The notes: generated from the sequence alone by a model not told the origin. A stretch of 64,000 bases of DNA from Mycolicibacterium novocastrense (GCF_001570485.1 NZ_BCTA01000069.1:62001-126000), one strand, 5' to 3'. Counted from the first letter of the stretch, positions 34,361-43,595 are shown. Numbers and translations are program-made.

Positions 34361-35530
34361 TCAGCCCAGGATCAGTCCCGATGTGGGCACGCCGGTGCCC
34401 GCGGTGACGAGGACGTGCTCGACATTGGGCACCGGGTTGACCGAAGTCCCCCGCAGCTGGCGAACACCCTCGGCGATTCCGTTCATGCCGTGGATATACG
34501 CCTCGCCCAACTGACCGCCGTGGGTGTTGATCGGAAACCGCCCGCCGACCTCGATCGCCCCGTCGGAGATGAAGTCCTTGGCATCACCCTTGTCGCAGAA
34601 TCCGAGCTCTTCCAACTGGATCAGGGTGAACGGGGTGAAGTGGTCGTAGAGGATGGCGGTCTGAATGTCCTGTGGTTTCAGCCCCGACTGCGACCACAAC
34701 TGCCTGCCGACGAGCCCCATCTCGGGCAGTCCGAGCTCCGGCCGGTAGTAGCTCGTCATCGAATACTGGTCCGGGCTGGAACCCTGCGAGGCCGCCTCGA
34801 TGACCGCTGGGCGGTGCTTGAGGTCTTCGGCCCGCTCGGCGGATGTCACGACCAACGCGACGCCGCCGTCGGTTTCCTGGCAGCAGTCCAGAAGCCGCAG
34901 GGGTTCGGCAATCCACCGCGAATTCTGGTGATCCTCGATGGTGATCGGCTTCTCGTAGAAGTACGCCTTGGGGTTCTTGGCGGCGTGCTTGCGGTCCGCG
35001 ACCGAAATCATGCCGAAGTCCCTGCTGGTCGCGCCGGATTGGTGCATGTAGCGCCGGGCGATCATCGCGACCTGCGCAGCGGGGGTCGACAAGCCGTGCG
35101 GGTAGGAGAAGGAGTTGTCGACGCCGGTCGAGTCGGCGTTCTCGACCAGACGCATCTGCACCTGGCCGAATCGGACACCCGATCTCTCGTTGAACGCCCG
35201 GTACGCCACAACGCAATCCGCCACACCGGTTGCCACCGCGATCGCCGCCTGCTGGATGGTCGCGCAGGCCGCGCCGCCTCCGTGGTGGATCTTCGAGAAG
35301 AACTTCAACTCGCCGATGCCCGTCGCCCGCGCGATCGCGACCTCGGTGTTGGAGTCCATCGTGAAGGTGACCATGCCGTCGACGTCGGCAGGTGTCAGGC
35401 CCGCATCGTCGAGCGCGTCGAGCACCGCTTCGGACGCGAGTCGCAATTCGCTGCGACCGGAGTTCTTGGAGAAGTCGGTGGCGCCGATCCCGACGATCGC
35501 CGCCTTCCCGGACAGTCCACCCGCACTCAT
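34361..35530 (-). CDS. ltp2: Steroid side-chain retro-aldolase Ltp2
   Basis: 389 residues, thiolase-fold aldolase that splits 17-hydroxy-pregnenone-carboxyl-CoA to androstenedione and propionyl-CoA, in complex with the DUF35 domain of ChsH2. Matches Rv3540c. Typical segments: HHGGGAACATIQQAA where a thiolase would hold its active Cys context, DHFTPFTLIQLEELGFC, and INTHGGQLGEAYIHGM. It is last in the cyp125-to-ltp2 operon and separated from chsH1 by a 73-base repetitive spacer. Confidence 0.93.
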   Translation of the reverse strand: MSAGGLSGKAAIVGIGATDFSKNSGRSELRLASEAVLDALDDAGLTPADVDGMVTFTMDSNTEVAIARATGIGELKFFSKIHHGGGAACATIQQAAIAVATGVADCVVAYRAFNERSGVRFGQVQMRLVENADSTGVDNSFSYPHGLSTPAAQVAMIARRYMHQSGATSRDFGMISVADRKHAAKNPKAYFYEKPITIEDHQNSRWIAEPLRLLDCCQETDGGVALVVTSAERAEDLKHRPAVIEAASQGSSPDQYSMTSYYRPELGLPEMGLVGRQLWSQSGLKPQDIQTAILYDHFTPFTLIQLEELGFCDKGDAKDFISDGAIEVGGRFPINTHGGQLGEAYIHGMNGIAEGVRQLRGTSVNPVPNVEHVLVTAGTGVPTSGLILG

Positions 35531-35541
35531 GCTCGGCTCTC

Positions 35542-35567
35542 CGCTCGTTCCGGTCCTCGCTCGTTCC
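35542..35567. repeat. Short direct repeat in the chsH1-ltp2 spacer
   Basis: CGCTCGTTCC occurs at 35542-35551 and 35558-35567 in a 73-base pyrimidine-rich spacer (purine-rich on the coding strand). In this otherwise overlapping operon it is the longest spacer, so it may supply the ltp2 ribosome-binding region or affect RNA stability. Confidence 0.4.
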
Positions 35568-35603
35568 TCGCTGCGATCCTCACTCGCGGTCGCCTTCGCG
35601 GCA

Positions 35604-36008
35604 TCAGCCCTTTCCTCCGATCGTCAAAGTCGCAGTGGCGATCACGTGGTTGCCGAGGCTGTTGGCGCCGACGATCTTCAACGTGATCAGGCCGTCCTCG
35701 ATGGCGGTCACCTCACCGGAGAACGTCACGGTGTCATAGGCGTACCACGGCACACCCAATCGCAGCGATATCGATTTGATGATCGCGGTCGGACCGGCCC
35801 AGTCGGTGATGTACCGCTGCACCAGGCCGGTGTCGGTGAGGATGTTGACGAAGATGTCCTTGCTGCCCTTGGCCTGCGCCTTGTCCCTGTCGTGATGGAC
35901 GTCCTGATAATCGCGGGTGGCGATGGCCGTCGACACGATGAAGGTCGGGTCGCCGTAGAGGGCGAGTTCGGGAAGCTTCGTTCCCACGTCGACTGCGGGT
36001 GCGCTCAC
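35604..36008 (-). CDS. chsH1: MaoC-like hydratase subunit ChsH1
   Basis: 134 residues, single hot-dog. It forms the 3-oxo-4,17-pregnadiene-20-carboxyl-CoA hydratase with ChsH2. The catalytic pair of hydratase 2 enzymes is present here: Asp33 and His38 in RDYQDVHHD. GTG start overlaps the chsH2 stop (GTGA). Confidence 0.93.
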   Translation of the reverse strand: MSAPAVDVGTKLPELALYGDPTFIVSTAIATRDYQDVHHDRDKAQAKGSKDIFVNILTDTGLVQRYITDWAGPTAIIKSISLRLGVPWYAYDTVTFSGEVTAIEDGLITLKIVGANSLGNHVIATATLTIGGKG

Positions 36009-36985
36009 GCTGCGGCCTCCTCATCGGGCTCCCACGCGTAGAGCGTCCACGCGGGACCGGATTCGCCTTCCGGGAAATCGATATATGTTGCGCGGACGGG
36101 CATTCCGATCTGCACCGTGGCCGGGTCGACGTTACGGAGCTGTCCGAGCATCCGCACACCCTCCTCGAGCTCGACAAGAGCGATCACAAACGGCAACGTC
36201 CGCCCGGGCACCTTCGGCGCATGGTGCACGACGAAACTGAACACGGTGCCCTTGCCGCTGGCGACGACGTAATCGGTCGGCTGGTCCTTGTCCTGCCAGA
36301 TGGCGGGTATCGGAGGGTGCACCAATGTGCCGTCGTCACGCTTCTGGATGCGCAACTCATGTGCGTTGACGCCGTCCCAGAAGAACTTCGTGTCGCGCGA
36401 CGAAGCCGGCCGCATCATCATGTCCGCGTCCAGATCGTCGGGCACCGCCGCGCCGGCGTCCTTCTCTGCCGGCTTGAACTTCATGATGCGCCACAGCATT
36501 TCAGCGACAGCTTCGTCACCGTCGGTACCGTTGGCCACGGTCCAGGTGATGAGCTGGTTGATGAAGTACCCCTCACCCAGCGCTGTGCGCTTGGGACCGA
36601 CGACGTCAGTGATCTCGGCGTGGATGCTGACTTCCTCACCCGGGCGCAGATACCGGTGGTAGGTCTGCTCACAGTTGGTGGCGACCACGCCGACGTAGCC
36701 GGCATCGTCGAACAGCTGCATCATCTTGGTCAGGGGGTCGTCGTCCGAGCGGCCCTGTCCGAGCCCGCCCATCGTCCACACCTGGATCATCGCCGGCGGC
36801 GCCACGATGCCCGGGTGGCCGGCGGCCTTGGCGGCCGTCTCGTCCACGTAGATCGGGTTCCGGTCCCCGATGGCGTCGACCCAGTGGTGAATCATGGGCT
36901 GATTGACCGGATCTCGACCGGTGCGCGGCTCGCTTCTGCCGTCCGCCTTGATCTTCTCGATGTCTGCCCTCAGGTCGGCGCTCAC
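36005..36985 (-). CDS. chsH2: ChsH2: MaoC-like subunit fused to a DUF35 domain
   Basis: 326 residues. N-terminal hot-dog (about 1-180) has Asp41 but Tyr46 where the catalytic His should be (DRNPIY), so ChsH1 carries the active site. C-terminal DUF35 domain (about 190-320) lacks the zinc-ribbon cysteines and in this family docks Ltp2. GTG start overlaps the chsE2 stop. Confidence 0.93.
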   Translation of the reverse strand: MSADLRADIEKIKADGRSEPRTGRDPVNQPMIHHWVDAIGDRNPIYVDETAAKAAGHPGIVAPPAMIQVWTMGGLGQGRSDDDPLTKMMQLFDDAGYVGVVATNCEQTYHRYLRPGEEVSIHAEITDVVGPKRTALGEGYFINQLITWTVANGTDGDEAVAEMLWRIMKFKPAEKDAGAAVPDDLDADMMMRPASSRDTKFFWDGVNAHELRIQKRDDGTLVHPPIPAIWQDKDQPTDYVVASGKGTVFSFVVHHAPKVPGRTLPFVIALVELEEGVRMLGQLRNVDPATVQIGMPVRATYIDFPEGESGPAWTLYAWEPDEEAAA

Positions 36986-38145
36986 CGCGGAACCCTCGGC
37001 ACCTTCAGGCCCGCGGCCGCGATCATCTCCCGCATCACCTCGTTGACACCTCCACCGAACGTGATCACCAGGTTTCGTTTGGTCTGCGAGTCAAGCCATT
37101 CCAGCAGTTCGGCGGTCTCCGGCTCAGCCGGGTCGCCGTACTTGCCGACGATCTCCTCGGCGAGGCGTCCGGCGTACTGAATCCGCTCGGTGCCGAACAC
37201 CTTGGTTGCTGCGGCGTCGGCGATGTCGATGGTCTCGCCGGCCGCAGCGACCTGCCAGTTGAGTAGTTCGTTGATCCGCCACATCGCCTTGAGCTCACCG
37301 AGAGCGCGCTTGACGTCACCGTGGTTGATCGGAATGTCGCCGTTGCCACCGGGTTTCGAGGCCCACGCGTGCACGTGGTCATAGAGGCTGGCGAATCGGC
37401 CGGCGGGCCCCAGCATCACGCGCTCATTGTTCAGCTGGGTGGTGATCAGCTTCCACCCGCCGTTCTCCTCACCGACCAGCATGTCGACCGGCACCCGAAC
37501 GTCGTTGTAGTACGTCGCGTTGGTGTGGTGAGCGCCATCGGACAGGATCATCGGCGTCCACGAGTACCCCGGGTCCTTGGTGTCGACGATGAGGATCGAT
37601 ATCCCCTTGTGCTTCACCGCCTCCGGGTCGGTGCGACACGCCAGCCAGATGTAGTCCGCGTCATGCCCGCCGGTGGTGAACACCTTCTGCCCGTTGACGA
37701 TGTACTCGTCGCCCTGCCGTACCGCGGTGGTGCGTAGCGACGCCAGATCGGTGCCGGCTTCCGGTTCGGTGTAGCCGATCGCGAAGTGCACCTCGCCGGC
37801 GAGGATGGCGGGCAGGAACTTCTTCTTCTGTTCTTCGGTGCCGTACTGCTGCAGCGTGGGCCCGACGGTCTGCAGTGTGACGGCGGGCAGCGGCACGTCG
37901 GCCCGCTGCGCCTCGTTGACGAAGATCGACTGTTCGATGGGCCCGAAGCCGAGGCCGCCGAATTCCTTCGGCCAGCCGACGCCGAGCTTGCCGTCCGAGC
38001 CCATCCGCTTGATGACCGCGCGGTACGCCTTGCCGTGGCGGTCCTTTTCCATCTCCTTGGCCTCTTCGGGCGAGATGAGATTGGAGAAGTACTCGCGCAG
38101 TTCGGCCTGCAGCTGCTTCTGTTCGGGCGTCAGTTCGATGAACAT
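36982..38145 (-). CDS. chsE2: Acyl-CoA dehydrogenase subunit ChsE2 (FadE29)
   Basis: 387 residues, the same length as Rv3543c. With ChsE1 it forms an alpha2beta2 flavoprotein that dehydrogenates 3-oxo-pregn-4-ene-20-carboxyl-CoA. FAD/substrate segments: FAIGYTEPEAGTDLASL and GGWKLITTQLNNERV. The start is ATG 38145 (MFIELTPEQ); the frame is open far upstream inside chsE1 in another frame and is not used. Two bases from the chsE1 stop. Confidence 0.94.
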   Translation of the reverse strand: MFIELTPEQKQLQAELREYFSNLISPEEAKEMEKDRHGKAYRAVIKRMGSDGKLGVGWPKEFGGLGFGPIEQSIFVNEAQRADVPLPAVTLQTVGPTLQQYGTEEQKKKFLPAILAGEVHFAIGYTEPEAGTDLASLRTTAVRQGDEYIVNGQKVFTTGGHDADYIWLACRTDPEAVKHKGISILIVDTKDPGYSWTPMILSDGAHHTNATYYNDVRVPVDMLVGEENGGWKLITTQLNNERVMLGPAGRFASLYDHVHAWASKPGGNGDIPINHGDVKRALGELKAMWRINELLNWQVAAAGETIDIADAAATKVFGTERIQYAGRLAEEIVGKYGDPAEPETAELLEWLDSQTKRNLVITFGGGVNEVMREMIAAAGLKVPRVPR

Positions 38146-38147
38146 TG

Positions 38148-39173
38148 CTAGCTCCCGTCGTTTCGCTCGCCCAGTGCGGCTCCCACCAAATCGAGCCGGT
38201 GTGACGGACCACCCACGAGGCGGGCCAGGTCCTTGATCGAGGAGTAGTAGCGGTCCATCGGATAGGTGATGTCCATACCCATACCGCCGTGCAGGTGATG
38301 ACAGAGCTGCATCACCGGAGGCGCCTGCGATGCCAGCCAGTACGCGAGGATGTCGATATCGTCGTCGGCGTCGCGGCCCTCTGACAGCCGCCAGGTCACC
38401 GAGTTCGACGCCAATGTCAGTGTGCGCGAGGCGATGTACACCTCGGCCAGCTGCGCGGCGACGGTCTGGAATGTCGACAGCGGTTTGCCGAACTGCTCGC
38501 GAGTGGCCACGTAGTCGGCGGTGAGCCGCAGTGCGCCGGCGACCAGTCCCGCTGCGAACGCACTGATGGCTGCTAGGGCAAGCTGGTTGACTCGGCGGGC
38601 CTGCAGCCCGTCCAGCGTGCCGTCGACTGCGGCGTCGGTGAACGTCACCGAGTACTCGTCGCCGTGGTTGGACGTCGGCGACTTGGTCACCACCACGCCG
38701 TCGGCCTTCGGCGACACCACCACCACGGCGCTGTTGGTCGTGACGACGAGCCAATCCGCCTGTTCCGCATAGGGAACGGCGACCTTGGTACCGCTGAGCC
38801 GGCCGTCGGCGAACGTCACCGCCGGCCGATCCGGCAGCGGTGCCCCCGGTTCATTGAGCGCGGCCGAGAGCACGGCGCCTTTGCCGACCCCGGCCAGATA
38901 GCGGTCCTGCTGCTCGTCGGTCGCCGACTCCAGGAGCGGAAGCAATCCCAGACCCAGCGTGGCCAACGCGGGGCTGACCGTTCCGTGTCTGCCGATCTCG
39001 GTGAGCGCGGTCGCCACCTCGGGCAGGCCGACACCGTCGCCGCCGAGACGCTCGGGGACCGCAAGCGCGGTCACGCCTCCGGACACCAGTGCGTCCCAAC
39101 TGTTGTCCCGGGTCAGCACCGAGGTCACCACGTCGGCGACAGCCTGCTGCCCTTCGTCTGGACTGAAGTCCAC
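38148..39173 (-). CDS. chsE1: Acyl-CoA dehydrogenase subunit ChsE1 (FadE28)
   Basis: 341 residues, partner of ChsE2. Dehydrogenase fold with REQFGKPLSTFQTVAAQLAE and the C-terminal HLHGGMGMDITYPMDRYY. Shorter than homotetrameric acyl-CoA dehydrogenases, as is usual for these split enzymes. GTG start, 51 bases after cyp125, same operon. Confidence 0.93.
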   Translation of the reverse strand: MDFSPDEGQQAVADVVTSVLTRDNSWDALVSGGVTALAVPERLGGDGVGLPEVATALTEIGRHGTVSPALATLGLGLLPLLESATDEQQDRYLAGVGKGAVLSAALNEPGAPLPDRPAVTFADGRLSGTKVAVPYAEQADWLVVTTNSAVVVVSPKADGVVVTKSPTSNHGDEYSVTFTDAAVDGTLDGLQARRVNQLALAAISAFAAGLVAGALRLTADYVATREQFGKPLSTFQTVAAQLAEVYIASRTLTLASNSVTWRLSEGRDADDDIDILAYWLASQAPPVMQLCHHLHGGMGMDITYPMDRYYSSIKDLARLVGGPSHRLDLVGAALGERNDGS

Positions 39174-39224
39174 CCGAATCCTCCTTGATACCGGGAAATT
39201 TCGCAGTCGCTACAACGTACGTCG

Positions 39225-40478
39225 TCAGCTGTTGGCGACCGGGCACTTTCCGGTGTAATCCACCTGCCAGTGCTTGATGCCGTTGAGCCAGCCCGACTTG
39301 AGCCGCTCGGGCTCGCCGATCGGCTTGAGATCGGGCATGTGGTCGGCGACCGCGTTGAAAATCAGGTTGATGGTCATCTTCGCCAGGTTCGCGCCGATGC
39401 AGTAGTGCGCGCCGGTGCCGCCGAAACCGACGTGCGGATTGGGGTCGCGCAGGATGTCGAACTTGTGCGGGTTCTCGAAGACCTCTTCGTCGAAGTTGGC
39501 CGAGCGGTAGGACATCACGACCCGCTGACCCTTCTTGATCTGCACGCCACCCAACTCGACGTCCTCCAACGCGGTGCGCTGGAAGGCCGAAACCGGGGTG
39601 GCCCAACGGACGATCTCATCGGCGGCGGTCTCGGGGCGTTCGCGCTTGTAGAGCTCCCACTGATCCGGGTTCTGCGAGAACGCGATCATGCCGTGGGTGA
39701 TGGAGTTGCGGGTGGTCTCGTTACCGGCAACCGCGAGCATCACGACGAAGAAGCCGAACTCGTCATCGGAGAGCTTCTCGCCGTCGATGTCGGCCTCGAT
39801 CAGCTTGGTGACGATGTCTTCGGTGGGGTTCTTGGCCCGCTCCTCGGCCATCTTCATCGCGTACTGGATCAACTCGAACGACGACACCGCAGGGTCCACA
39901 TCGGCATACTCCGGGTCTTCACCGGCGGTCATCTCGTTGGACCAGCGGAAGATCTTGTCGCGGTCGTCCTGCGGCACGCCGAGCAGTTCGGCGATGGCCT
40001 GCAGCGGAAGCTCGCACGAGACCTGTTCGACGAAGTCGCCGGACTCCTCGGCCGCGGCGGTCTCGGCGATCTTCTGTGCCCGAGCCCGCAGTTCGTCTTC
40101 GAGCCGCCCCACAGCGCGGGGCGTGAAGCCGCGCGAGATGATCTTGCGAAGACGGGTGTGCTGGGGCGCGTCCATGTTCAGCAGCACCGCCTTCTGCAGG
40201 TCGATGGCATCGCGCGTCATGTCCTGCGGCCAGACCGGGATCGCGCCGTCGGGTGAGCTGCCGAAGACATCGTTGCGCTTCGAGACCTCTTTGACGTCGG
40301 CGTGCTTGGTCACCAGCCAGTAGCCCTTGTCGCCGAAGCCGCCGGTGCCGCCTGGCACGTCGACCCAGTGGATCGGCTCGGACCTACGCAACTCGGCCAG
40401 CTCTTCGACGGGAAGGCGCTCGAGGTTCAGGCTCGCGTCGAGGAAGTCGAAGTCGGCTGGGATATTCGGGCAAGGCAT
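39225..40478 (-). CDS. cyp125: Cytochrome P450 CYP125, cholest-4-en-3-one 26-monooxygenase
   Basis: 417 residues. Oxidises the terminal methyl of the sterol side chain to the acid, starting its beta-oxidation. I-helix AGNETTR (251-257), ExxR 288-291, haem motif GFGGTGAHYCIG with Cys360. ATG at 40478 (MPCPNIPADF); an ATG at 40565 in frame would translate through the KstR box and is rejected. First gene of a six-gene operon ending with ltp2. Confidence 0.95.
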   Translation of the reverse strand: MPCPNIPADFDFLDASLNLERLPVEELAELRRSEPIHWVDVPGGTGGFGDKGYWLVTKHADVKEVSKRNDVFGSSPDGAIPVWPQDMTRDAIDLQKAVLLNMDAPQHTRLRKIISRGFTPRAVGRLEDELRARAQKIAETAAAEESGDFVEQVSCELPLQAIAELLGVPQDDRDKIFRWSNEMTAGEDPEYADVDPAVSSFELIQYAMKMAEERAKNPTEDIVTKLIEADIDGEKLSDDEFGFFVVMLAVAGNETTRNSITHGMIAFSQNPDQWELYKRERPETAADEIVRWATPVSAFQRTALEDVELGGVQIKKGQRVVMSYRSANFDEEVFENPHKFDILRDPNPHVGFGGTGAHYCIGANLAKMTINLIFNAVADHMPDLKPIGEPERLKSGWLNGIKHWQVDYTGKCPVANS

Positions 40479-40504
40479 GGGGAAAGCTCCTCCGCAACAG
40501 TTAT

Positions 40505-40518
40505 TGCAACATGTTCTA
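40505..40518. promoter_or_regulatory. KstR operator proximal to cyp125
   Basis: TGCAACATGTTCTA, full consensus match, 26 bases from the cyp125 start. Confidence 0.85.
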
Positions 40519-40583
40519 GTCTCAGTAAAACATGCCTTCTGCGCAGATAAAAGGCAGGTCATCAACGTCGCTTGTCAGAGTAA

Positions 40584-40597
40584 TGAAACGTGTTCTA
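40584..40597. promoter_or_regulatory. KstR operator proximal to fadA5
   Basis: TGAAACGTGTTCTA, full consensus match, ten bases from the fadA5 start. Together with the box at 40505 it gives each divergent operon its own site; centres are 79 bases apart. Confidence 0.85.
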
Positions 40598-40607
40598 GCC
40601 TGACGGA

Positions 40608-41771
40608 ATGGGTAACCCTGTCATCGTTGAAGCCACCCGCAGCCCCATTGGTAAGCGCAACGGCTGGCTGTCCGGCCTGCACGCCACCGAGTTGCTCGGT
40701 GCCACCCAGAAAGCTGTCGTCGAGAGGGCCGGGATCGACCCCGGCGACGTCGAGCAGGTGATCGGTGGCTGCGTCACACAGTACGGCGAACAGTCCAACA
40801 ACATCACCCGGGTGAGCTGGCTGGTGGCCGGCCTGCCCGAGCACGTCGGCGCGATGACCGTCGACTGCCAGTGCGGCAGCGGTCAGCAGGCCAACGGGCT
40901 GGTCGCGGGATTGATCGCAGCAGGTGCCATCGACATCGGCATCGCCTGCGGCATCGAGGCGATGAGCCGCGTCGGCCTCGGCGCCAACGCCGGCCCCGAC
41001 CGCAGCATCCTGCGGCCGTCGTCGTGGGACATCGACCTGCCCGACCAGTTCACCGCTGCCGAGCGGATCGCCAAACGGCGCGGGATCACCCGCGAGGATA
41101 TCGACCAGTTCGGTTTCGAGTCCCAGCTCAAGGCCAAGCAGGCGTGGGCCGAAGGCCGGTTCGACCGCGAGATCAGCGGTATCGAGGCGCCCGTGCTCGA
41201 CGAGCAGAAGCAGCCCACCAGCGAGCGCCACGTCGTGACGCGCGACCAGGGCCTGCGCGACACCACCCTCGAGGGCTTGGCATCACTGAAGCCGGTGCTC
41301 GAGGACGGTATCCACACTGCGGGTACCTCGTCGCAGATCTCCGACGGCGCGGCGGCGGTGCTGTGGATGGACGAGGATAAGGCCCGTGCGCTCGGATTGA
41401 AGCCCCGCGCCCGCATCGTGAGCCAGGCGCTGGTCGGTGCCGAGCCGTACTACCACCTCGACGGGCCGGTTCAGTCGACGGCGAAGGTGCTCGAGAAGGC
41501 CGGCATGAAGATGGGCGACATCGACATCGTCGAGATCAACGAGGCCTTCGCCTCGGTCGTCCTGTCGTGGGCGCGGGTGCACGAACCCGACATGGACCGG
41601 GTCAACGTCAACGGCGGCGCGATCGCGCTCGGCCACCCCGTCGGTAGCACCGGCAGCCGGCTGATCACCACCGCTCTGCACGAGTTGGAGCGCACCGACA
41701 AGAGCACGGCGCTGATCACGATGTGCGCAGGCGGCGCGCTGTCCACCGGCACGATCATCGAGCGGATCTAG
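40608..41771 (+). CDS. fadA5: Steroid beta-ketoacyl-CoA thiolase FadA5
   Basis: 387 residues. Thiolase that releases acetyl- or propionyl-CoA from the sterol side chain. The catalytic set is present: nucleophile Cys89 (DCQCGSG), His343 (GHPVGSTG) and Cys373 (MCAGGALSTG). Offsets of four match the slightly longer M. tuberculosis enzyme. ATG 40608. Confidence 0.95.
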   Translation: MGNPVIVEATRSPIGKRNGWLSGLHATELLGATQKAVVERAGIDPGDVEQVIGGCVTQYGEQSNNITRVSWLVAGLPEHVGAMTVDCQCGSGQQANGLVAGLIAAGAIDIGIACGIEAMSRVGLGANAGPDRSILRPSSWDIDLPDQFTAAERIAKRRGITREDIDQFGFESQLKAKQAWAEGRFDREISGIEAPVLDEQKQPTSERHVVTRDQGLRDTTLEGLASLKPVLEDGIHTAGTSSQISDGAAAVLWMDEDKARALGLKPRARIVSQALVGAEPYYHLDGPVQSTAKVLEKAGMKMGDIDIVEINEAFASVVLSWARVHEPDMDRVNVNGGAIALGHPVGSTGSRLITTALHELERTDKSTALITMCAGGALSTGTIIERI

Positions 41772-41813
41772 TCGCGAAATCGTCGGGCGCCGAAGCGCTT
41801 TACGTCGACGGGC

Positions 41814-42194
41814 TCAGCCGCGCAGCAATACCGGCCGCACGCGCGCGCGGATGTGGTGGATCTTCCCGTCGGCGGCCGGAATGCGGAAGGTCTCCTCGGT
41901 GCGGGCGCCCACGCGCCGCCCGGCGATTGTCGGCTTGGTGACGACGGTGAACGTTGCGTGCACGTCGTCGCCGTCGACGCGGAATTCGCGGTCGACGATC
42001 GCCGAGATGATCCGGAACTGCGGTCCGCGATTCAGGCTGCGCCGCAGATGCGCACCCGAGAAGCCGGTCTTGAGGCCGTTTTCGATCCTGGTGCAGTCCG
42101 GCGCGAAGGGAACGTCGTCGCCCCGATGGCTGACCAGCGCATCGATATAGGACTCCGCGGCGGCGATCCGATCGGTATCAGAGACTGTGCTCAT
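41814..42194 (-). CDS. NTF2/SnoaL-like small protein
   Basis: 126 residues from ATG 42194. Pattern AAAESYIDALVSHRGDDVPFAPDCTRIENG followed by beta strands fits a cone-shaped NTF2-like fold; ligand and reaction unknown. It is inserted between fadA5 and ddn, which are adjacent in M. tuberculosis, and its start lies 23 bases from the ddn start on the other strand, so the two promoters overlap. An ATG at 42236 is in frame but would overlap ddn. Confidence 0.65.
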   Translation of the reverse strand: MSTVSDTDRIAAAESYIDALVSHRGDDVPFAPDCTRIENGLKTGFSGAHLRRSLNRGPQFRIISAIVDREFRVDGDDVHATFTVVTKPTIAGRRVGARTEETFRIPAADGKIHHIRARVRPVLLRG

Positions 42195-42217
42195 CGACCG
42201 AGCATAGGATGACGGCC

Positions 42218-42673
42218 ATGCCAAAGTCGCGGCCACGGTTCATGGATACGAAGGCCTCGGACTTCTTCGTCAAGCAGATGTCGAGGCTCAACACCTTCCT
42301 GTACCGCCGCAACAACGGCGAAGGGCTCGGCGGCGAGTTCCAGGGCATCCCGGTGGCGCTGCTGACGACGACCGGACGCAAGACCGGCGAACCTCGGGTC
42401 AGCCCGTTGTACTTTCACCGCGACGGCGACAAGGTGATCGTCGCCGCGTCCAAGGGCGGCAGCGACAAACATCCGATGTGGTACCTGAACCTCAAGGCCG
42501 ACCCCCGCGTCCAGGTGCAGATCAAGAGCGAAGTGCTGGACCTGACCGCGCGCGACGCCACCGAGGAGGAGCGTGCGAAGTACTGGCCGCGACTGGTCCA
42601 GATGTATCCGACGTACGAGGACTACCAGTCCTGGACCGATCGCGTGATCCCGTTGGTGGTCTGCGAACCCTGA
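42218..42673 (+). CDS. ddn: Deazaflavin (F420)-dependent nitroreductase Ddn
   Basis: 151 residues from ATG 42218, which has AGGA eight bases upstream; ATG 42209 is an alternative. Very close to Rv3547, the F420H2-dependent reductase that activates nitroimidazoles and reduces quinones. Typical: FQGIPVALLTTTGRKTGEPR, VAASKGGSDKHPMWYLNL, YEDYQSWTDR. Tyr and Ser residues of the F420 pocket appear conserved. Split beta-barrel fold. Confidence 0.93.
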   Translation: MPKSRPRFMDTKASDFFVKQMSRLNTFLYRRNNGEGLGGEFQGIPVALLTTTGRKTGEPRVSPLYFHRDGDKVIVAASKGGSDKHPMWYLNLKADPRVQVQIKSEVLDLTARDATEEERAKYWPRLVQMYPTYEDYQSWTDRVIPLVVCEP

Positions 42674-42689
42674 CCGATGACCCGGCCGC

Positions 42690-43595
42690 TCAGGCGCCGT
42701 AGACCGGCACGGGTGGACGCGCCTTGGCGAGCAGATCGGTGACCACCGGGCCGAGTTCGGCGGGATCCCACCGCGCGCCCTTGTCGACCTGTGGCCCGTG
42801 TGCCCAGCCCTCGGCGACCCGCACGATGCCGCCTTCCACCTCGAACATGCGGCCGGTGACATCCTTGGATTCGACGCTTCCCAGCCAGACCACCAGGGGG
42901 GAGATGTTCTCGGGCGCCATCGCGTCGAAGTCCTGATCCTGGGTGGCCATCATGTCGGCGAACACGGTCTCGGTCATCCGGGTCCGCGCCGACGGGGCGA
43001 TCGCGTTGACGGTGACGCCGTAGCGCCCCATCTCGGCGGAGGCCACCAGGGTCAGGGCCGCGATGCCCGCCTTGGCGGCGCTGTAATTCGCCTGTCCCAC
43101 ACTGCCTTGCAGGCCGGCCCCCGAGCTCGTGTTGATGATCCGCGCGTCCACTGGATTGCCGGCCTTGGACTGGGCCCGCCAGTACGCCGCGGCGTGGCGC
43201 ATGGTGGCGAAGTGTCCCTTGAGGTGCACGGCGATGACGGCGTCGAATTCCTCTTCGCTGGTGTTGGCGAACATCCGGTCGCGCACGATCCCGGCGTTGT
43301 TCACCAGCACGTCGAGCCCACCGAATGTGTCGACCGCGGTCTGGATCAGACCCTCGGCCTGCGCCCAGTCGGCGACGTTGGCGCCGTTGGCGACGGCTTC
43401 CCCACCGGCGGCGGTGATTTCGTCAACAACGCTTTGTGCGGCGCTGCCACCACCCGCGGGTGAGCCGTCGAGGCCGACCCCGATGTCGTTGACGACCACG
43501 CGGGCGCCTTCGGCGGCGAATGCAAGAGCGTGTGCGCGGCCGATGCCGCCGCCGGATCCCGTCACGATGACCACTCGACCGTCGAGCAATCCCAT
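42690..43595 (-). CDS. Short-chain dehydrogenase (Rv3548c), MFE-2 type
   Basis: 301 residues, related to the hydroxyacyl-CoA dehydrogenase part of multifunctional enzyme type 2. NAD-binding TGSGGGIGRAHA (13-24), NNAGIV, catalytic Ser-Tyr-Lys in NTSSGAG and YSAAKAG. A probable role is oxidation of a hydroxyacyl-CoA of the steroid nucleus or side chain. It lies behind Rv3549c in a leftward operon under KstR2. Confidence 0.88.
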   Translation of the reverse strand: MGLLDGRVVIVTGSGGGIGRAHALAFAAEGARVVVNDIGVGLDGSPAGGGSAAQSVVDEITAAGGEAVANGANVADWAQAEGLIQTAVDTFGGLDVLVNNAGIVRDRMFANTSEEEFDAVIAVHLKGHFATMRHAAAYWRAQSKAGNPVDARIINTSSGAGLQGSVGQANYSAAKAGIAALTLVASAEMGRYGVTVNAIAPSARTRMTETVFADMMATQDQDFDAMAPENISPLVVWLGSVESKDVTGRMFEVEGGIVRVAEGWAHGPQVDKGARWDPAELGPVVTDLLAKARPPVPVYGA

